From: Hyphomicrobiaceae bacterium
GTDB taxonomy: Bacteria; Pseudomonadota; Alphaproteobacteria; Rhizobiales; Hyphomicrobiaceae
Length of the DNA: 43,824 bases
Assembly: GCA_020442185.1 (NCBI GenBank)
Contig: JAGRKS010000004.1
Span: 1 to 43,824, forward strand
Direction of reading: 5' to 3'
The translations under genes and the position numbers were made by a program. A model generated the notes under the pieces. It searched no databases. It worked only from the letters and a program-made list of their open reading frames with translations, and was not told where the DNA came from. This document shows, one piece after another, positions 31,897-40,339 of this stretch (within the stretch, counting starts at the first letter, position 1; every line of letters begins with the position of its first letter).

Positions 31897-32295
31897 TTGT
31901 TTTGGCTTCGCAATCTGCTCTCGATGCTCATCGCGGTCGCGATCGCTCTCGCGCCGATGGGAGCTGCGTGGGCGGGCGGAGCCAAGGGGACGAGTGAGAC
32001 GGTGCGCGTCGAGCATGGGCATGTAGACGACCACGGCTCCGGCCCCGCCGCATCGCCTATGGAGGACTGCGCCTCCAGGATGCAAGGCACCTCCGATGCC
32101 GACGATGGTCCGTGTTGCGCCAATGATCCCGCCTGTCCGGCAGATATCTGCGCAACGGCGTGCTTCCAACTCGTCGGCATTGCCCAGCAGCCGCGGCTGC
32201 TCGGCCGTCTCTCGACGCCGCAAACATGGCCTGTCGCGATGGTCCATTCGCCCGACTGGTCGGACGGGCCTCAGCCGCGACCTCCCAGAACCTGA
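31897..32295 (+). CDS. Short exported Cys-rich protein before the cus operon
   Basis: A 132-residue protein if begun at TTG 31897, nine bases after GGAGG; this places the signal peptide (LRNLLSMLIAVAIALAPMGA) at the N terminus. ATG 31762 in frame would add 45 residues without signal character. The mature part has VEHGHVDDHG and a Cys-rich stretch CCANDPACPADICATAC, and ends QPRPPRT like the proteins at 7309 and 8665. It stands 117 bp before the FixH-like gene on the same strand. The layout recalls CopL, a small exported protein encoded ahead of copper operons, but I cannot show homology. Confidence 0.6.
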   Translation: MFWLRNLLSMLIAVAIALAPMGAAWAGGAKGTSETVRVEHGHVDDHGSGPAASPMEDCASRMQGTSDADDGPCCANDPACPADICATACFQLVGIAQQPRLLGRLSTPQTWPVAMVHSPDWSDGPQPRPPRT

Positions 32296-32412
32296 TCCAT
32301 CGATGACCCACCCGCGCTTCATCGCGGGCAATTGGCGCCGGACTCGCACCTAGCGCTGCTCGCCTCAGGCATGATGCCGTGGCGAAGTGGCTCTCTATGG
32401 ACAGGAACCTAA

Positions 32413-32811
32413 ATGACGTTGCCAATCAGCTTTCGCGCGGGCCTTGCGGCTCTGGCGCTCTCCTTGATCGCGACAGGTGCTCTTGCCGCCGCCGCTGACT
32501 ACGAGTTCCAGCCGCTCAAGGTCGATGTGAAGAAAGGCGCCGGTAGCGAGCTCGCGGTTCGGCTCGTGCACAAGGCGACGGGCAAGCCGGTCACCGGCGC
32601 GGTGCTGTTCCGTACCCGCCTCGACATGGGCCCCGACAGCATGGCCGAGATGACGGCCAGGCACGTCGCCATGCCGTCGTCAGAGCCCGGCGTCTACCGC
32701 TTCAAGGCTGACCTCACCATGGCCGGCGGATGGGCGCTGCGGATCATGGGCAAGGTGCCAGGCGAGAAGGACACGGTGCAAGGCGTCGTCGTGTTCCAGG
32801 CCAAGGACTGA
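32413..32811 (+). CDS. FixH/YtkA-like periplasmic protein
   Basis: A 132-residue exported protein. The signal peptide (LAALALSLIATGALAAA) is followed by an immunoglobulin-like domain with VRLVHKATGKPVTGAVLF, LDMGPDSM and GVYRFKADLTMAGGWAL, the pattern of FixH/YtkA domains. Family members are often encoded just before heavy-metal efflux genes, as here (11 bp before cusB). It may bind copper through its Met residues. An AGGA site precedes ATG 32413. Confidence 0.8.
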   Translation: MTLPISFRAGLAALALSLIATGALAAAADYEFQPLKVDVKKGAGSELAVRLVHKATGKPVTGAVLFRTRLDMGPDSMAEMTARHVAMPSSEPGVYRFKADLTMAGGWALRIMGKVPGEKDTVQGVVVFQAKD

Positions 32812-32822
32812 GGGACCCGCCC

Positions 32823-34277
32823 ATGCGCAAGCTTCTCACCGCTGGGATCGCCATCGCGGCGATCCTCGCTGCAACCGTTGCCGGCTATCGCCTTGGAGCC
32901 GGCAAGTGGCCCGATCCGCATACATGGACCGCGGCCTCCGTTCCCGAGGCTGTCGCGATGCCGGCTGCCGCGCCGAAAAAGCGCACCGTGCTCTATTGGA
33001 AGCACCCGGACAATGACGCTGATTTCGCGGCCGAGCCGAAAAAGACCGGGGACGGCCGCGACTACCTGCCCGTCTACGACGACCAGGAGGCGGACTTCGC
33101 GGAAGCCAAGCCGAAGGAGCCGCTGAGAAGCGCCACTGGCGCGCCGAAGAAGCTGCTCTACTACCGCAATCCGATGGGCCTGCCGGACACCTCGCCGGTG
33201 CCGAAGAAGGACTGGATGGGGATGGACTACATCCCCGTTTACGAGGGTGAGGAAGACGAGCCGGGAACCGTCAAGGTCAGCGTCGCCAAACTGCAGAACG
33301 CTGGCGTGCGCTCGGAAACTGCAGCCATGCGTCGTCTCGTGCGGCCGATCCGTGCGCCGGGCGTCGCCAAGCCTGACGAACGAACGCTGCTGACGGTTGC
33401 GCTGCGCGCCGACAGCTTCATCGAGAAGCTCTACGTCAACGAGACCGGGCGGCACGTGAAGAAGGGCGAGCCGCTGTTCCGCATCTACAGCCCGGACATG
33501 GTCAAGGTGCAGGTCGACTATCGCATCTCGACAAATGCCGGTGGCAACCGCGACGACAGGGGTGCGTTGCAGCGGCTGGAGAACTTGCTGATCCCCGAAG
33601 CCGTTATGAGCGAACTGAGGCGTACACGTCAGCCCGTCATCTCTTTCGATTGGCCGTCGCCGGTGTCGGGTGTCGTCATGCAGAAGAAGGCGATCGAGGG
33701 CATGATGATGAAGGCGGGCGACGAGATGCTGCGGCTCGCCGATCTCACCTCGATCTGGATCATCGCGGATGTGCCCGAGCAGGACATCGCTCAGGTTCGC
33801 GTCGGGGCCACAGCAAAGGTGTCGTTCCGAGCCTTCCCGAACGAGGTGTTCAACGGGCGTGTGACGTTCATCCTGCATGAGCTGGAGATGGTGACACGCA
33901 CGGCGAAAGTCCGCATCGAGGTCGCCAATCCCGATCACCGCATCAAGCACGAGATGTTTGCGGATGTGGCGATCAACGCAGGTGACGGCGAGGCCGAGCG
34001 CCTCAGTGTGCCGGTCTCGGCCTTGATCGACAGCGGCAACCGGCAGGTGGTGATCGTCGATCGCGGCAAGGGTCGCTTCGAGCCACGCGCCGTCAAGGTC
34101 GGCGTGCGCGGCGACGGGTTCATCGAGATCGCGGAGGGGATCAAGGCCGGTGAGAATGTCGTCGTAGCGGCCAACTTCCTGATCGACGCCGAGAGCAATC
34201 TGAAAGCCGCGTTGTCGACTTTCACCGCTGATCAGCCACCAGTATCAGCGCCAGCGCCTGCGGAGAAGCAGCCATGA
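32823..34277 (+). CDS. cusB: CusB-type periplasmic adaptor of a heavy-metal RND pump
   Basis: A 484-residue membrane-fusion protein linking the RND pump to an outer-membrane channel and handing over Cu(I)/Ag(I). After an N-terminal helix there are two heavy-metal-binding segments in tandem: VLYWKHPDND...YLPVYD (about residues 57-87, the usual CPMHP-type Met and Cys missing) and LLYYRNPMGLP...MGMDYIPVYE (about 112-142, typical of CusB). The barrel-sandwich domain follows (LLTVALRADSFIEKLYVNE, ISFDWPSPVSGVVMQK) with the beta-barrel and membrane-proximal domains to the C terminus. Its stop overlaps cusA by 4 bp (ATGA). Confidence 0.9.
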   Translation: MRKLLTAGIAIAAILAATVAGYRLGAGKWPDPHTWTAASVPEAVAMPAAAPKKRTVLYWKHPDNDADFAAEPKKTGDGRDYLPVYDDQEADFAEAKPKEPLRSATGAPKKLLYYRNPMGLPDTSPVPKKDWMGMDYIPVYEGEEDEPGTVKVSVAKLQNAGVRSETAAMRRLVRPIRAPGVAKPDERTLLTVALRADSFIEKLYVNETGRHVKKGEPLFRIYSPDMVKVQVDYRISTNAGGNRDDRGALQRLENLLIPEAVMSELRRTRQPVISFDWPSPVSGVVMQKKAIEGMMMKAGDEMLRLADLTSIWIIADVPEQDIAQVRVGATAKVSFRAFPNEVFNGRVTFILHELEMVTRTAKVRIEVANPDHRIKHEMFADVAINAGDGEAERLSVPVSALIDSGNRQVVIVDRGKGRFEPRAVKVGVRGDGFIEIAEGIKAGENVVVAANFLIDAESNLKAALSTFTADQPPVSAPAPAEKQP

Positions 34278-37200
34278 TCGCCCGCATCATCCGCTGGTCG
34301 GCGACCAACCTGATGCTGGTCCTGATCGCGATTGTTTTCGTAACGGGCGCAGGTCTCTATGCCGTGAGCAAGGTGCCGCTCGACGCCATCCCGGACCTGT
34401 CGGACACCCAGGTGATCGTCTTTACCGAATACTCGGGCCAGGCGCCGCAGGTGGTCGAGGATCAGGTCACCTTCCCGGTCTCGACCGCCATGCTGTCAGT
34501 ACCACGCTCGAAGGTGGTGCGCGGCTTCTCGTTCTTCGGCGTGTCGTTCGTCTACGTCATCTTCGAGGAAGGCACCGACATCTACTGGGCGCGCTCGCGC
34601 GTGCTCGAATACCTGTCCGGTGTGACGCGCACGCTGCCGCAAGGCGTCGTGCCGACACTCGGGCCGGACGCAACCGGTGTCGGCTGGGTCTATCAGTACG
34701 CGGTCATGGCCAAGGAGCGGAATCTCGCGGAGCTGCGCACAACGCAGGACTGGCAGGTGCGCTTCGCCATCGCCAAGGCGGAGGGCGTCGCCGAGGTGGC
34801 GAGCGTCGGCGGCTTCGTGCGCCAGTATTCCGTGGTGGTCGATCCGCGCCGGCTGCGCGCGTTCGACATTCCACTTTCCAAGGTCCGCCAGGCCATCCGC
34901 GAGTCCAACATGGACGTCGGCGGCCGCGTGGTCGAGTTGGCCGAGACCGAGTTCATGGTGCGCGGGCGTGGCTATCTCAAGAGCATTGCCGACATCGAAA
35001 GCATCGTGCTCAAGGCGCAGGGCGGCACGCCGGTGCTGATCAGGGACGTGGCGCGCGTCGAGTTGGCGCCAGACGAGCGCCGAGGCGTCACCGAGCTCAA
35101 TGGTGAAGGCGAGGTCGTCTCCGGCATCGCCATTCAGCGCTACGGTCAGAATGCGCTCTCCGTCATCGCCAGCATCAAGGAGCGGCTGGCGGAAATCGCC
35201 GGCAGCTTGCCGAAGGGCACCGAGATCGTGCCCGTATACGATCGCTCCGACCTGATCAACCGCGCGATCACCACGCTGAAGGTCACGCTGCTCGAGGAAA
35301 GCGCCATCGTCGCGCTCGTTTGCTTCGTCTTCCTGCTGCACGCCCGTAGTGCTCTGGTCGCGATCATCACGCTGCCGCTCGGCATCCTGATCGCCTACAT
35401 CTGTATGTGGGGCTTGGGCATCTCGTCGAACATCATGAGCCTTGGCGGCATCGCCATCGCCATCGGCGCCATGATCGACGCGGCGATCGTCATGATCGAG
35501 AATGCGCACAAGCATCTGGAGCGCGCCCCGCCCGAGAAGCCGCGCGCCGAGGTGCTGATCGAGGCGGCGAGCGAGGTTGGCCCGTCGCTGTTCTTCTCGC
35601 TGCTCATCATCACCGTCTCGTTCCTCCCGATCTTCGCGCTGGAAGCGCAGGAAGGGCTCCTGTTCAAGCCGCTCGCGTGGACCAAGACGTTCGCGATGGC
35701 GGCCGCTGCATTGCTTTCGATTACGGTCGTGCCGGCGCTGATGGTGATCTTCGTGCGCGGTCGCATCGTTCCGGAGCACCGGAACCCGCTCAACCGCGCG
35801 CTGATCTGGCTCTACCGGCCGATCATCCGCGGCGTGCTGAAGGCCAAGGCGCTCACGATTGCCGTGGCGATTCTGATCCTTGCGGGCAGCGTCTGGCCCG
35901 CAACCAAACTCGGCTCGGAGTTCATGCCCAACCTCAACGAGGGCACGATCATGTACATGCCGACGACGCTGCCGGGGCTCTCCATCACCAAGTCGGCCGA
36001 GCTGTTGCAGATCCAGAACCGCATCATCAAGACCTTTCCCGAGGTCGAGAGTGTGTTCGGCAAGGCGGGTCGCGCGGCCACGGCGACCGATCCGGCGCCG
36101 ACCGAGATGTTCGAGACGGTGATCAACCTGAAACCGCCGAAGGATTGGCGGCCCGGCGTGACCATCGACAGTCTGATCCAGGAGATGGACAAGGCGCTGC
36201 AATTCCCCGGCGTCTCCAACGCCTGGACAATGCCGATCAAGGCGCGCATCGACATGCTGGCGACCGGAATCCGCACGCCGGTCGGCGTCAAGGTGATCGG
36301 CCAGGATCTTACCGTCATCGAGAAGCTCGCGCGGGACATCGAACGAGCGATCAAGACCGTGCCCGGAACGTCGAGCGCCTTCGCCGAGCGGATCATCGGC
36401 GGCTACTACCTCGACATCGAGCCGGACCGGCGCGAACTTGCCCGCTACGGCCTGATGATGGGCGACGTGCAGCAGGTGGTGTCGTCTGCGCTCGGTGCGG
36501 AGACGGTGACGACCACCGTGGAGGGGCGCGAGCGCTATGGCGTCTCCGTCCGTTATCCGCGCGACGTGCGCTCCGATCCGCAGGCGATCGCGCGCGAGGT
36601 GCTGGTGCCGCTGCCTAACGGCGCCTCGATCCCGCTAGGTCAGGTTGCGAAAGTCGCGCTCGTGCGCGGTCCGGGCGGCATCCGCACCGAGAACGCCCAA
36701 CTCGCCGCCTACATCTTCGTCGATGCCCGTGAGCGCGACCTCGGCAGCTATGTCGCCGATGCCAAGAAAGCTGTCGCCGCCTCGGTCACGTTCCCGCCCG
36801 GCTATTACGCCATCTGGAGCGGGCAGTTCGAGTTCTACGAACGGGCGAAGAAGCGGCTCGCCGTCGTCGTGCCTTTGACGCTGTTGATCATTCTCTTGCT
36901 GCTCTACCTCAACTTCCGCCGCATGACGGAGACGCTGATCGTCATGCTGTCGTTGCCGTTCGCGCTCATCGGCGGACTCTGGCTGATGTGGTGGATGGGC
37001 TTCAACCTGTCTGTCGCTGTCGCCGTCGGATTCATTGCGCTCGCCGGTGTCGCCGCCGAGACCGGCGTCATCATGCTGATCTACCTCGATCACGCCTGGG
37101 CGGACCAGAAGCGCAAGGCGTTGGCGGAAGGCCGCGCCGTCACGCGGGCCGACCTCACCGCCGCGATCATGGAAGGCGCCGTCGAGCGCGTGCGCCCCAA

Positions 37201-37450
37201 GATGATGACCGTGATCGCCATCATGGCCGGCCTCGTGCCGATCCTGTGGAGTCACGGCACGGGCTCGGAGGTGATGCAGCGCATCGCCGTGCCGATGATC
37301 GGCGGCATGGTGTCGTCGACCGTGCTGACGCTGGTCGTTATTCCGGCGATCTATGCCGTGGTGAAAGGCTGGCGGTTGTCGCGCACCCTTTCGCACGATG
37401 AAGCGCCAACCAGCGTCGCACGAGCTGAGCCGGAAACTGCCCGCGTCTGA
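34274..37450 (+). CDS. cusA: CusA-type heavy-metal efflux RND permease
   Basis: A 1058-residue trimeric proton-driven pump, normal length for the HME-RND class. The N terminus (IRWSATNLMLVLIAIVFVTG, then VPLDAIPDLSDTQVIV) and GAMIDAAIVMIENAHKHLE in helix 4 (the proton-relay Asp and the HME signature) are clear. The periplasmic part contains PNLNEGTIMYMPTTLPG and AWTMPIKARIDM, where the metal-relay Met residues of CusA lie. It exports Cu(I)/Ag(I) from periplasm or cytoplasm via CusB and an outer-membrane channel. No cusC is adjacent; the TolC-type gene at 9649 is the only candidate in the window. A multicopper oxidase follows 26 bp later. Confidence 0.95.
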   Translation: MIARIIRWSATNLMLVLIAIVFVTGAGLYAVSKVPLDAIPDLSDTQVIVFTEYSGQAPQVVEDQVTFPVSTAMLSVPRSKVVRGFSFFGVSFVYVIFEEGTDIYWARSRVLEYLSGVTRTLPQGVVPTLGPDATGVGWVYQYAVMAKERNLAELRTTQDWQVRFAIAKAEGVAEVASVGGFVRQYSVVVDPRRLRAFDIPLSKVRQAIRESNMDVGGRVVELAETEFMVRGRGYLKSIADIESIVLKAQGGTPVLIRDVARVELAPDERRGVTELNGEGEVVSGIAIQRYGQNALSVIASIKERLAEIAGSLPKGTEIVPVYDRSDLINRAITTLKVTLLEESAIVALVCFVFLLHARSALVAIITLPLGILIAYICMWGLGISSNIMSLGGIAIAIGAMIDAAIVMIENAHKHLERAPPEKPRAEVLIEAASEVGPSLFFSLLIITVSFLPIFALEAQEGLLFKPLAWTKTFAMAAAALLSITVVPALMVIFVRGRIVPEHRNPLNRALIWLYRPIIRGVLKAKALTIAVAILILAGSVWPATKLGSEFMPNLNEGTIMYMPTTLPGLSITKSAELLQIQNRIIKTFPEVESVFGKAGRAATATDPAPTEMFETVINLKPPKDWRPGVTIDSLIQEMDKALQFPGVSNAWTMPIKARIDMLATGIRTPVGVKVIGQDLTVIEKLARDIERAIKTVPGTSSAFAERIIGGYYLDIEPDRRELARYGLMMGDVQQVVSSALGAETVTTTVEGRERYGVSVRYPRDVRSDPQAIAREVLVPLPNGASIPLGQVAKVALVRGPGGIRTENAQLAAYIFVDARERDLGSYVADAKKAVAASVTFPPGYYAIWSGQFEFYERAKKRLAVVVPLTLLIILLLLYLNFRRMTETLIVMLSLPFALIGGLWLMWWMGFNLSVAVAVGFIALAGVAAETGVIMLIYLDHAWADQKRKALAEGRAVTRADLTAAIMEGAVERVRPKMMTVIAIMAGLVPILWSHGTGSEVMQRIAVPMIGGMVSSTVLTLVVIPAIYAVVKGWRLSRTLSHDEAPTSVARAEPETARV

Positions 37451-37476
37451 TTGGCCGGGCATCGAAGGAGGTCGTC

Positions 37477-38940
37477 ATGACTCACGATGGATTGAAAGCG
37501 ATCGACAGGCGCGCATTTTTGTCGGGAACGACTGGCGCACTTGCCGCCAGCCTGTTGCCGGGAAGCGCGACCTCCGGTGATGCGAAGCGTCGCCTCGTCC
37601 TCGCCGAGACGCAAGCCAGCCTCGTCGGCAGTGGGCATCCGAAGACCCGCGTGTGGTCCTACAACGGCACGGTTCCGGGGCCTGAGCTTCGCTTCAAGCA
37701 AGGCGAGCGCTTGCAGATCGAGGTCGAGAACCGGCTGCCGCAGGAGACCACCGTTCATTGGCATGGCATCCGGCTGCCGAACGCGATGGACGGCGTGCCC
37801 CACCTGACGCAACAGCCGATCGCGCGCGGGGGTAAGTTCGTCTACGCCTTCGATTTGCCCGATGCCGGCACCTACTGGTACCATCCGCACATGCTGTCAT
37901 CCGAGCAGGTTGGCCGTGGCCTCTATGGACCGCTGATCGTCGAGGAGCGGGAGCCGATCAGGGTCGATCGCGAGCTGACCTGGGTGCTCGACGACTGGCG
38001 CCTCAGGCCCGATGCACAGATCGACGATGGCTTCGGCAACATGATGGATGCTAGCCATGCCGGCCGCATCGGCAACACCGTCACGATCAACGGCCGCGTG
38101 CCGGACACGGTTGCGGTCAGACGCGGCGAGCGCATTCGCCTCCGCCTCATCAACGCGGCCAACGCCCGCATCTTCGGTCTCGAGTTCGCCGGCCACGAGC
38201 CGATCGTGATCGCCTATGACGGTCAGCCCGTCGATCCGCACCGGCTCAAACAGCGCCGCCTCGATCTCGGCCCTGCCATGCGCGCGGATCTCGTCATCGA
38301 CATGATGGGCAAGCCCGGCGAGCGCTTCACCCTCACCGACAGCTTCTATCGCCGGCAGGCCTACAAGCTTGTGGACCTCGTCTATGGCAGCGAGTCACTG
38401 CGCGAGACGCGGCTTGACGCAACGTTTGCCCTGGCGGCAAACACCATGCCCGAGCCCGATATCGGCAATGCCGTGCGCCACGACATCGTGTTCCAGGGCG
38501 GTATGATGGGCATGATGGTGGAGCGTCAGATGGGTGGCGGCTCCGGCTCGGGCATGGGGATGGGCGGCATGGGTGGCGGCATGGGCTCGATGAGGGACAT
38601 GATGCACTCGGGCCGCATCTGGCGGATCAACGGCGTCGCCGCCGAGGGGCACGTCATGAAGCCCATGCTGACGCTCGAACGCGGGAAATCATACGTCCTG
38701 GCCATGACCAACATGACCGCCTGGCCGCACCCGATTCACCTGCACGGACACTCGTTCCGGGTGATCTCACGTAACGGCGCGCCGACCAGGGACCGCGAAT
38801 GGCTGGATACCGTCCTCATGTCCTCGCGCGAGCGCGTCGAGATCGCTTTCGTCGCCGACAATCCCGGTGACTGGATGTTCCACTGCCACATCCTGGAGCA
38901 TCAGGCCGCCGGCATGATGGGCGTCATCCGCGTGGCGTGA
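37477..38940 (+). CDS. Multicopper oxidase with Met-rich insert (third copy)
   Basis: A 487-residue Tat-exported oxidase (DRRAFLSGTTGALAASLLPG). Copper motifs: VHWHGIRLP (about 90), WYHPH (about 133), HPIHLHGHSF (about 415) and FHCHILEHQAAGMMG (about 468, type 1 site). A Met/Gly tract (MGMGGMGGGMGSMRDMMHSG) near residues 360-385 precedes the third domain, comparable to CueO. AAGGAGG gives a strong start at ATG 37477. It follows cusA and precedes DUF411, the microprotein and the four-helix protein, all apparently one operon. The decayed oxidase end at 20412 is its closest relative in the window. Confidence 0.92.
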   Translation: MTHDGLKAIDRRAFLSGTTGALAASLLPGSATSGDAKRRLVLAETQASLVGSGHPKTRVWSYNGTVPGPELRFKQGERLQIEVENRLPQETTVHWHGIRLPNAMDGVPHLTQQPIARGGKFVYAFDLPDAGTYWYHPHMLSSEQVGRGLYGPLIVEEREPIRVDRELTWVLDDWRLRPDAQIDDGFGNMMDASHAGRIGNTVTINGRVPDTVAVRRGERIRLRLINAANARIFGLEFAGHEPIVIAYDGQPVDPHRLKQRRLDLGPAMRADLVIDMMGKPGERFTLTDSFYRRQAYKLVDLVYGSESLRETRLDATFALAANTMPEPDIGNAVRHDIVFQGGMMGMMVERQMGGGSGSGMGMGGMGGGMGSMRDMMHSGRIWRINGVAAEGHVMKPMLTLERGKSYVLAMTNMTAWPHPIHLHGHSFRVISRNGAPTRDREWLDTVLMSSRERVEIAFVADNPGDWMFHCHILEHQAAGMMGVIRVA

Positions 38941-38970
38941 ACGGCCGAGTCATCACAGGGGAACTGGACC

Positions 38971-39408
38971 ATGCACAAACTTATTATGGCAATATCGATG
39001 ATGCTTTCGCTCGCGGGCTCGTCAGCAGCGCGCGCTCAAGGGCAGACCGAGGCGCTGATCTACAAGAACCCGAGCTGCAGCTGCTGCGACGCATATGCCG
39101 ACTATCTGCAGCAAAACGGCTTCAAGGTCACGGTGCGCGAAACGCACCAGCTTGCGCCGATGAGCCGCAAGGCCGGCATTGCGCGCGATTTCGAAGGCTG
39201 TCATCTGGCCCACATCGATGGCTATGTGGTCAGCGGCCATGTGCCGGTCTCCGCCATCCGGCGGCTGCTCGGCGAGCGTCCCGCGATCAAGGGGATCACG
39301 CTGCCCGGCATGCCGCTCGGTTCGCCGGGAATGGGCGGTGCCAAGCAGGAGCCGTTCACGATCTACGAGATCGGCGACGGCGCGCCGAAGGTGTTCGCGA
39401 AGGAGTAG
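38971..39408 (+). CDS. DUF411 family periplasmic metal-binding protein (copy 2)
   Basis: A 145-residue exported protein with a Sec-like signal (LIMAISMMLSLAGSSAARA), unlike the Tat-like signal of copy 1. The core is IYKNPSCSCCDAYADYLQQ (CxCC at about residues 36-39), FEGCHLAHIDGYVVSGHVP and GITLPGMPLGSPGM. Conserved elements shared with copy 1 are the CxCC, the later C-H, SGHVP/EGHVP and PGMPxGSPGM. Copy 2 follows a multicopper oxidase by 30 bp and is followed by the microprotein gene. AGGGGAA precedes ATG 38971. Confidence 0.88.
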   Translation: MHKLIMAISMMLSLAGSSAARAQGQTEALIYKNPSCSCCDAYADYLQQNGFKVTVRETHQLAPMSRKAGIARDFEGCHLAHIDGYVVSGHVPVSAIRRLLGERPAIKGITLPGMPLGSPGMGGAKQEPFTIYEIGDGAPKVFAKE

Positions 39409-39459
39409 GTTTGCGGGCGTTCGTGACCGCCATGCACCCGCAGAGCGAGGATCGCACAC

Positions 39460-39570
39460 ATGATGAATGATGGCTGGATGATGTGGGGCATGGGGCTCTG
39501 GCACCTGGGCGGGATCGTTCTCGTCGTGCTGGTGATCGCTGCGCTCATCAAATACGTGTTCTTCCGGTGA
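39460..39570 (+). CDS. 36-residue membrane microprotein (copy 2)
   Basis: The product starts MMNDGWMMWGMGLWH and ends IAALIKYVFFR, with one transmembrane helix. It matches copy 1 (15247-15354) at both ends and follows a DUF411 gene in the same way. It is richer in Met and Trp at the N terminus than copy 1. Its stop overlaps the GTG start of the four-helix protein by 4 bp (GTGA), indicating translational coupling. Confidence 0.8.
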   Translation: MMNDGWMMWGMGLWHLGGIVLVVLVIAALIKYVFFR

Positions 39571-40088
39571 ATGTCCCGCAGCGATCGGCATGGCGTGCCG
39601 TCGGCCCGCAATGGCGCGAGCGGCTCATTGCGCTCGCACTCTATGTCGTCTTGTCCGTGGTCGGTCATCTCCTGTGGGAGATCGCGCAACTGCCGCTCTA
39701 CACACTCTGGTGGACGGCATCGCGCGCAGAGCTGACCTTCGCCGTACTGCATTGTACAGGCGGCGATGTCCTCATCGCGATGAATGCCCTGTTCGCATCG
39801 ATCGTGTTGCTCAGAGCCTGGAGGTGGCCGCGCATAAATGCGCTGCAAGTCGCCGCCCTTGCTGTGCCACTTGGAATTGCCTACACGGCCTTCAGCGAAT
39901 GGCTCAACGTCTACGTCCGCCAATCATGGGCCTATGATCCGGCGATGCCGACAGTACCGATCCTCGGCTACCAGATCGGCGGATCGCCGCTTGCGCAGTG
40001 GTTCATTGTGCCCGCTGCCGTCTTTGCGGCCCTGTCGTGGATGCGCCGTTGGTACGTTCAATCCGAGCCCGGTGCACCGGAGCCGTGA
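39567..40088 (+). CDS. Four-helix membrane protein of unknown family
   Basis: A 173-residue protein starting at GTG 39567. Hydrophobic segments are IALALYVVLSVVGHLLW, the stretch around ALHCTGGDVLIAMNALFASI, ALQVAALAVPLGIAYTAF and QWFIVPAAVFAALSW. Conserved-looking positions, judged by comparison with the decayed copy at 7972-8448, are LLWE-A-PLYT, HC near residue 67, I-YTA-SEW and SPL-QW. The His/Cys pair and acidic residues inside helices could bind metal. I recognise no named family. It is the last gene of the cus operon and overlaps the convergent GDCC gene by 31 bp. Confidence 0.75.
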   Translation: MNVPQRSAWRAVGPQWRERLIALALYVVLSVVGHLLWEIAQLPLYTLWWTASRAELTFAVLHCTGGDVLIAMNALFASIVLLRAWRWPRINALQVAALAVPLGIAYTAFSEWLNVYVRQSWAYDPAMPTVPILGYQIGGSPLAQWFIVPAAVFAALSWMRRWYVQSEPGAPEP

Positions 40089-40339
40089 CAGCACGCGTCG
40101 CCGAGACCCGCACGCTCCTCCTGGATCGGCGGGCAAGCCACGTCGCCATACGAGCAGTAGATACAGCAGTCGCCGGGCTTCGGCTTCAATGTGATGCCGC
40201 AGCTTGCGCACACATGAATGTACTGACAGGCGTCCGTCGGCATCATGTGGATCGAGCGGTGACCGCACCTCGGGCACGTGATCGTGGATTGCAGCACGAT
40301 CGCGGGCGACACGCCGGACGGCTGGGCTTGGTCGGTCAT
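40058..40339 (-). CDS. GDCCxYCSYG-type Cys-rich small protein of mer loci
   Basis: A 93-residue protein with a zinc-ribbon-like start (TITCPRCGHRS, then HVCASCG) and the hallmark GDCCIYCSYGDVACPPIQ, seen in small proteins encoded in mercury operons. Eleven cysteines suggest metal binding. ATG 40339 overlaps the merT stop by 4 bp, so it is co-transcribed with merT. Its precise role is not established. Confidence 0.85.
   Translation of the reverse strand: MTDQAQPSGVSPAIVLQSTITCPRCGHRSIHMMPTDACQYIHVCASCGITLKPKPGDCCIYCSYGDVACPPIQEERAGLGDACCHGSGAPGSD

Noticed and set aside
34496..36202. Long minus-strand open frame (568 codons) inside cusA
   Set aside because: It is antisense to a full-length RND permease; the product is Asp/His/Arg-rich low-complexity sequence, typical of a shadow frame.
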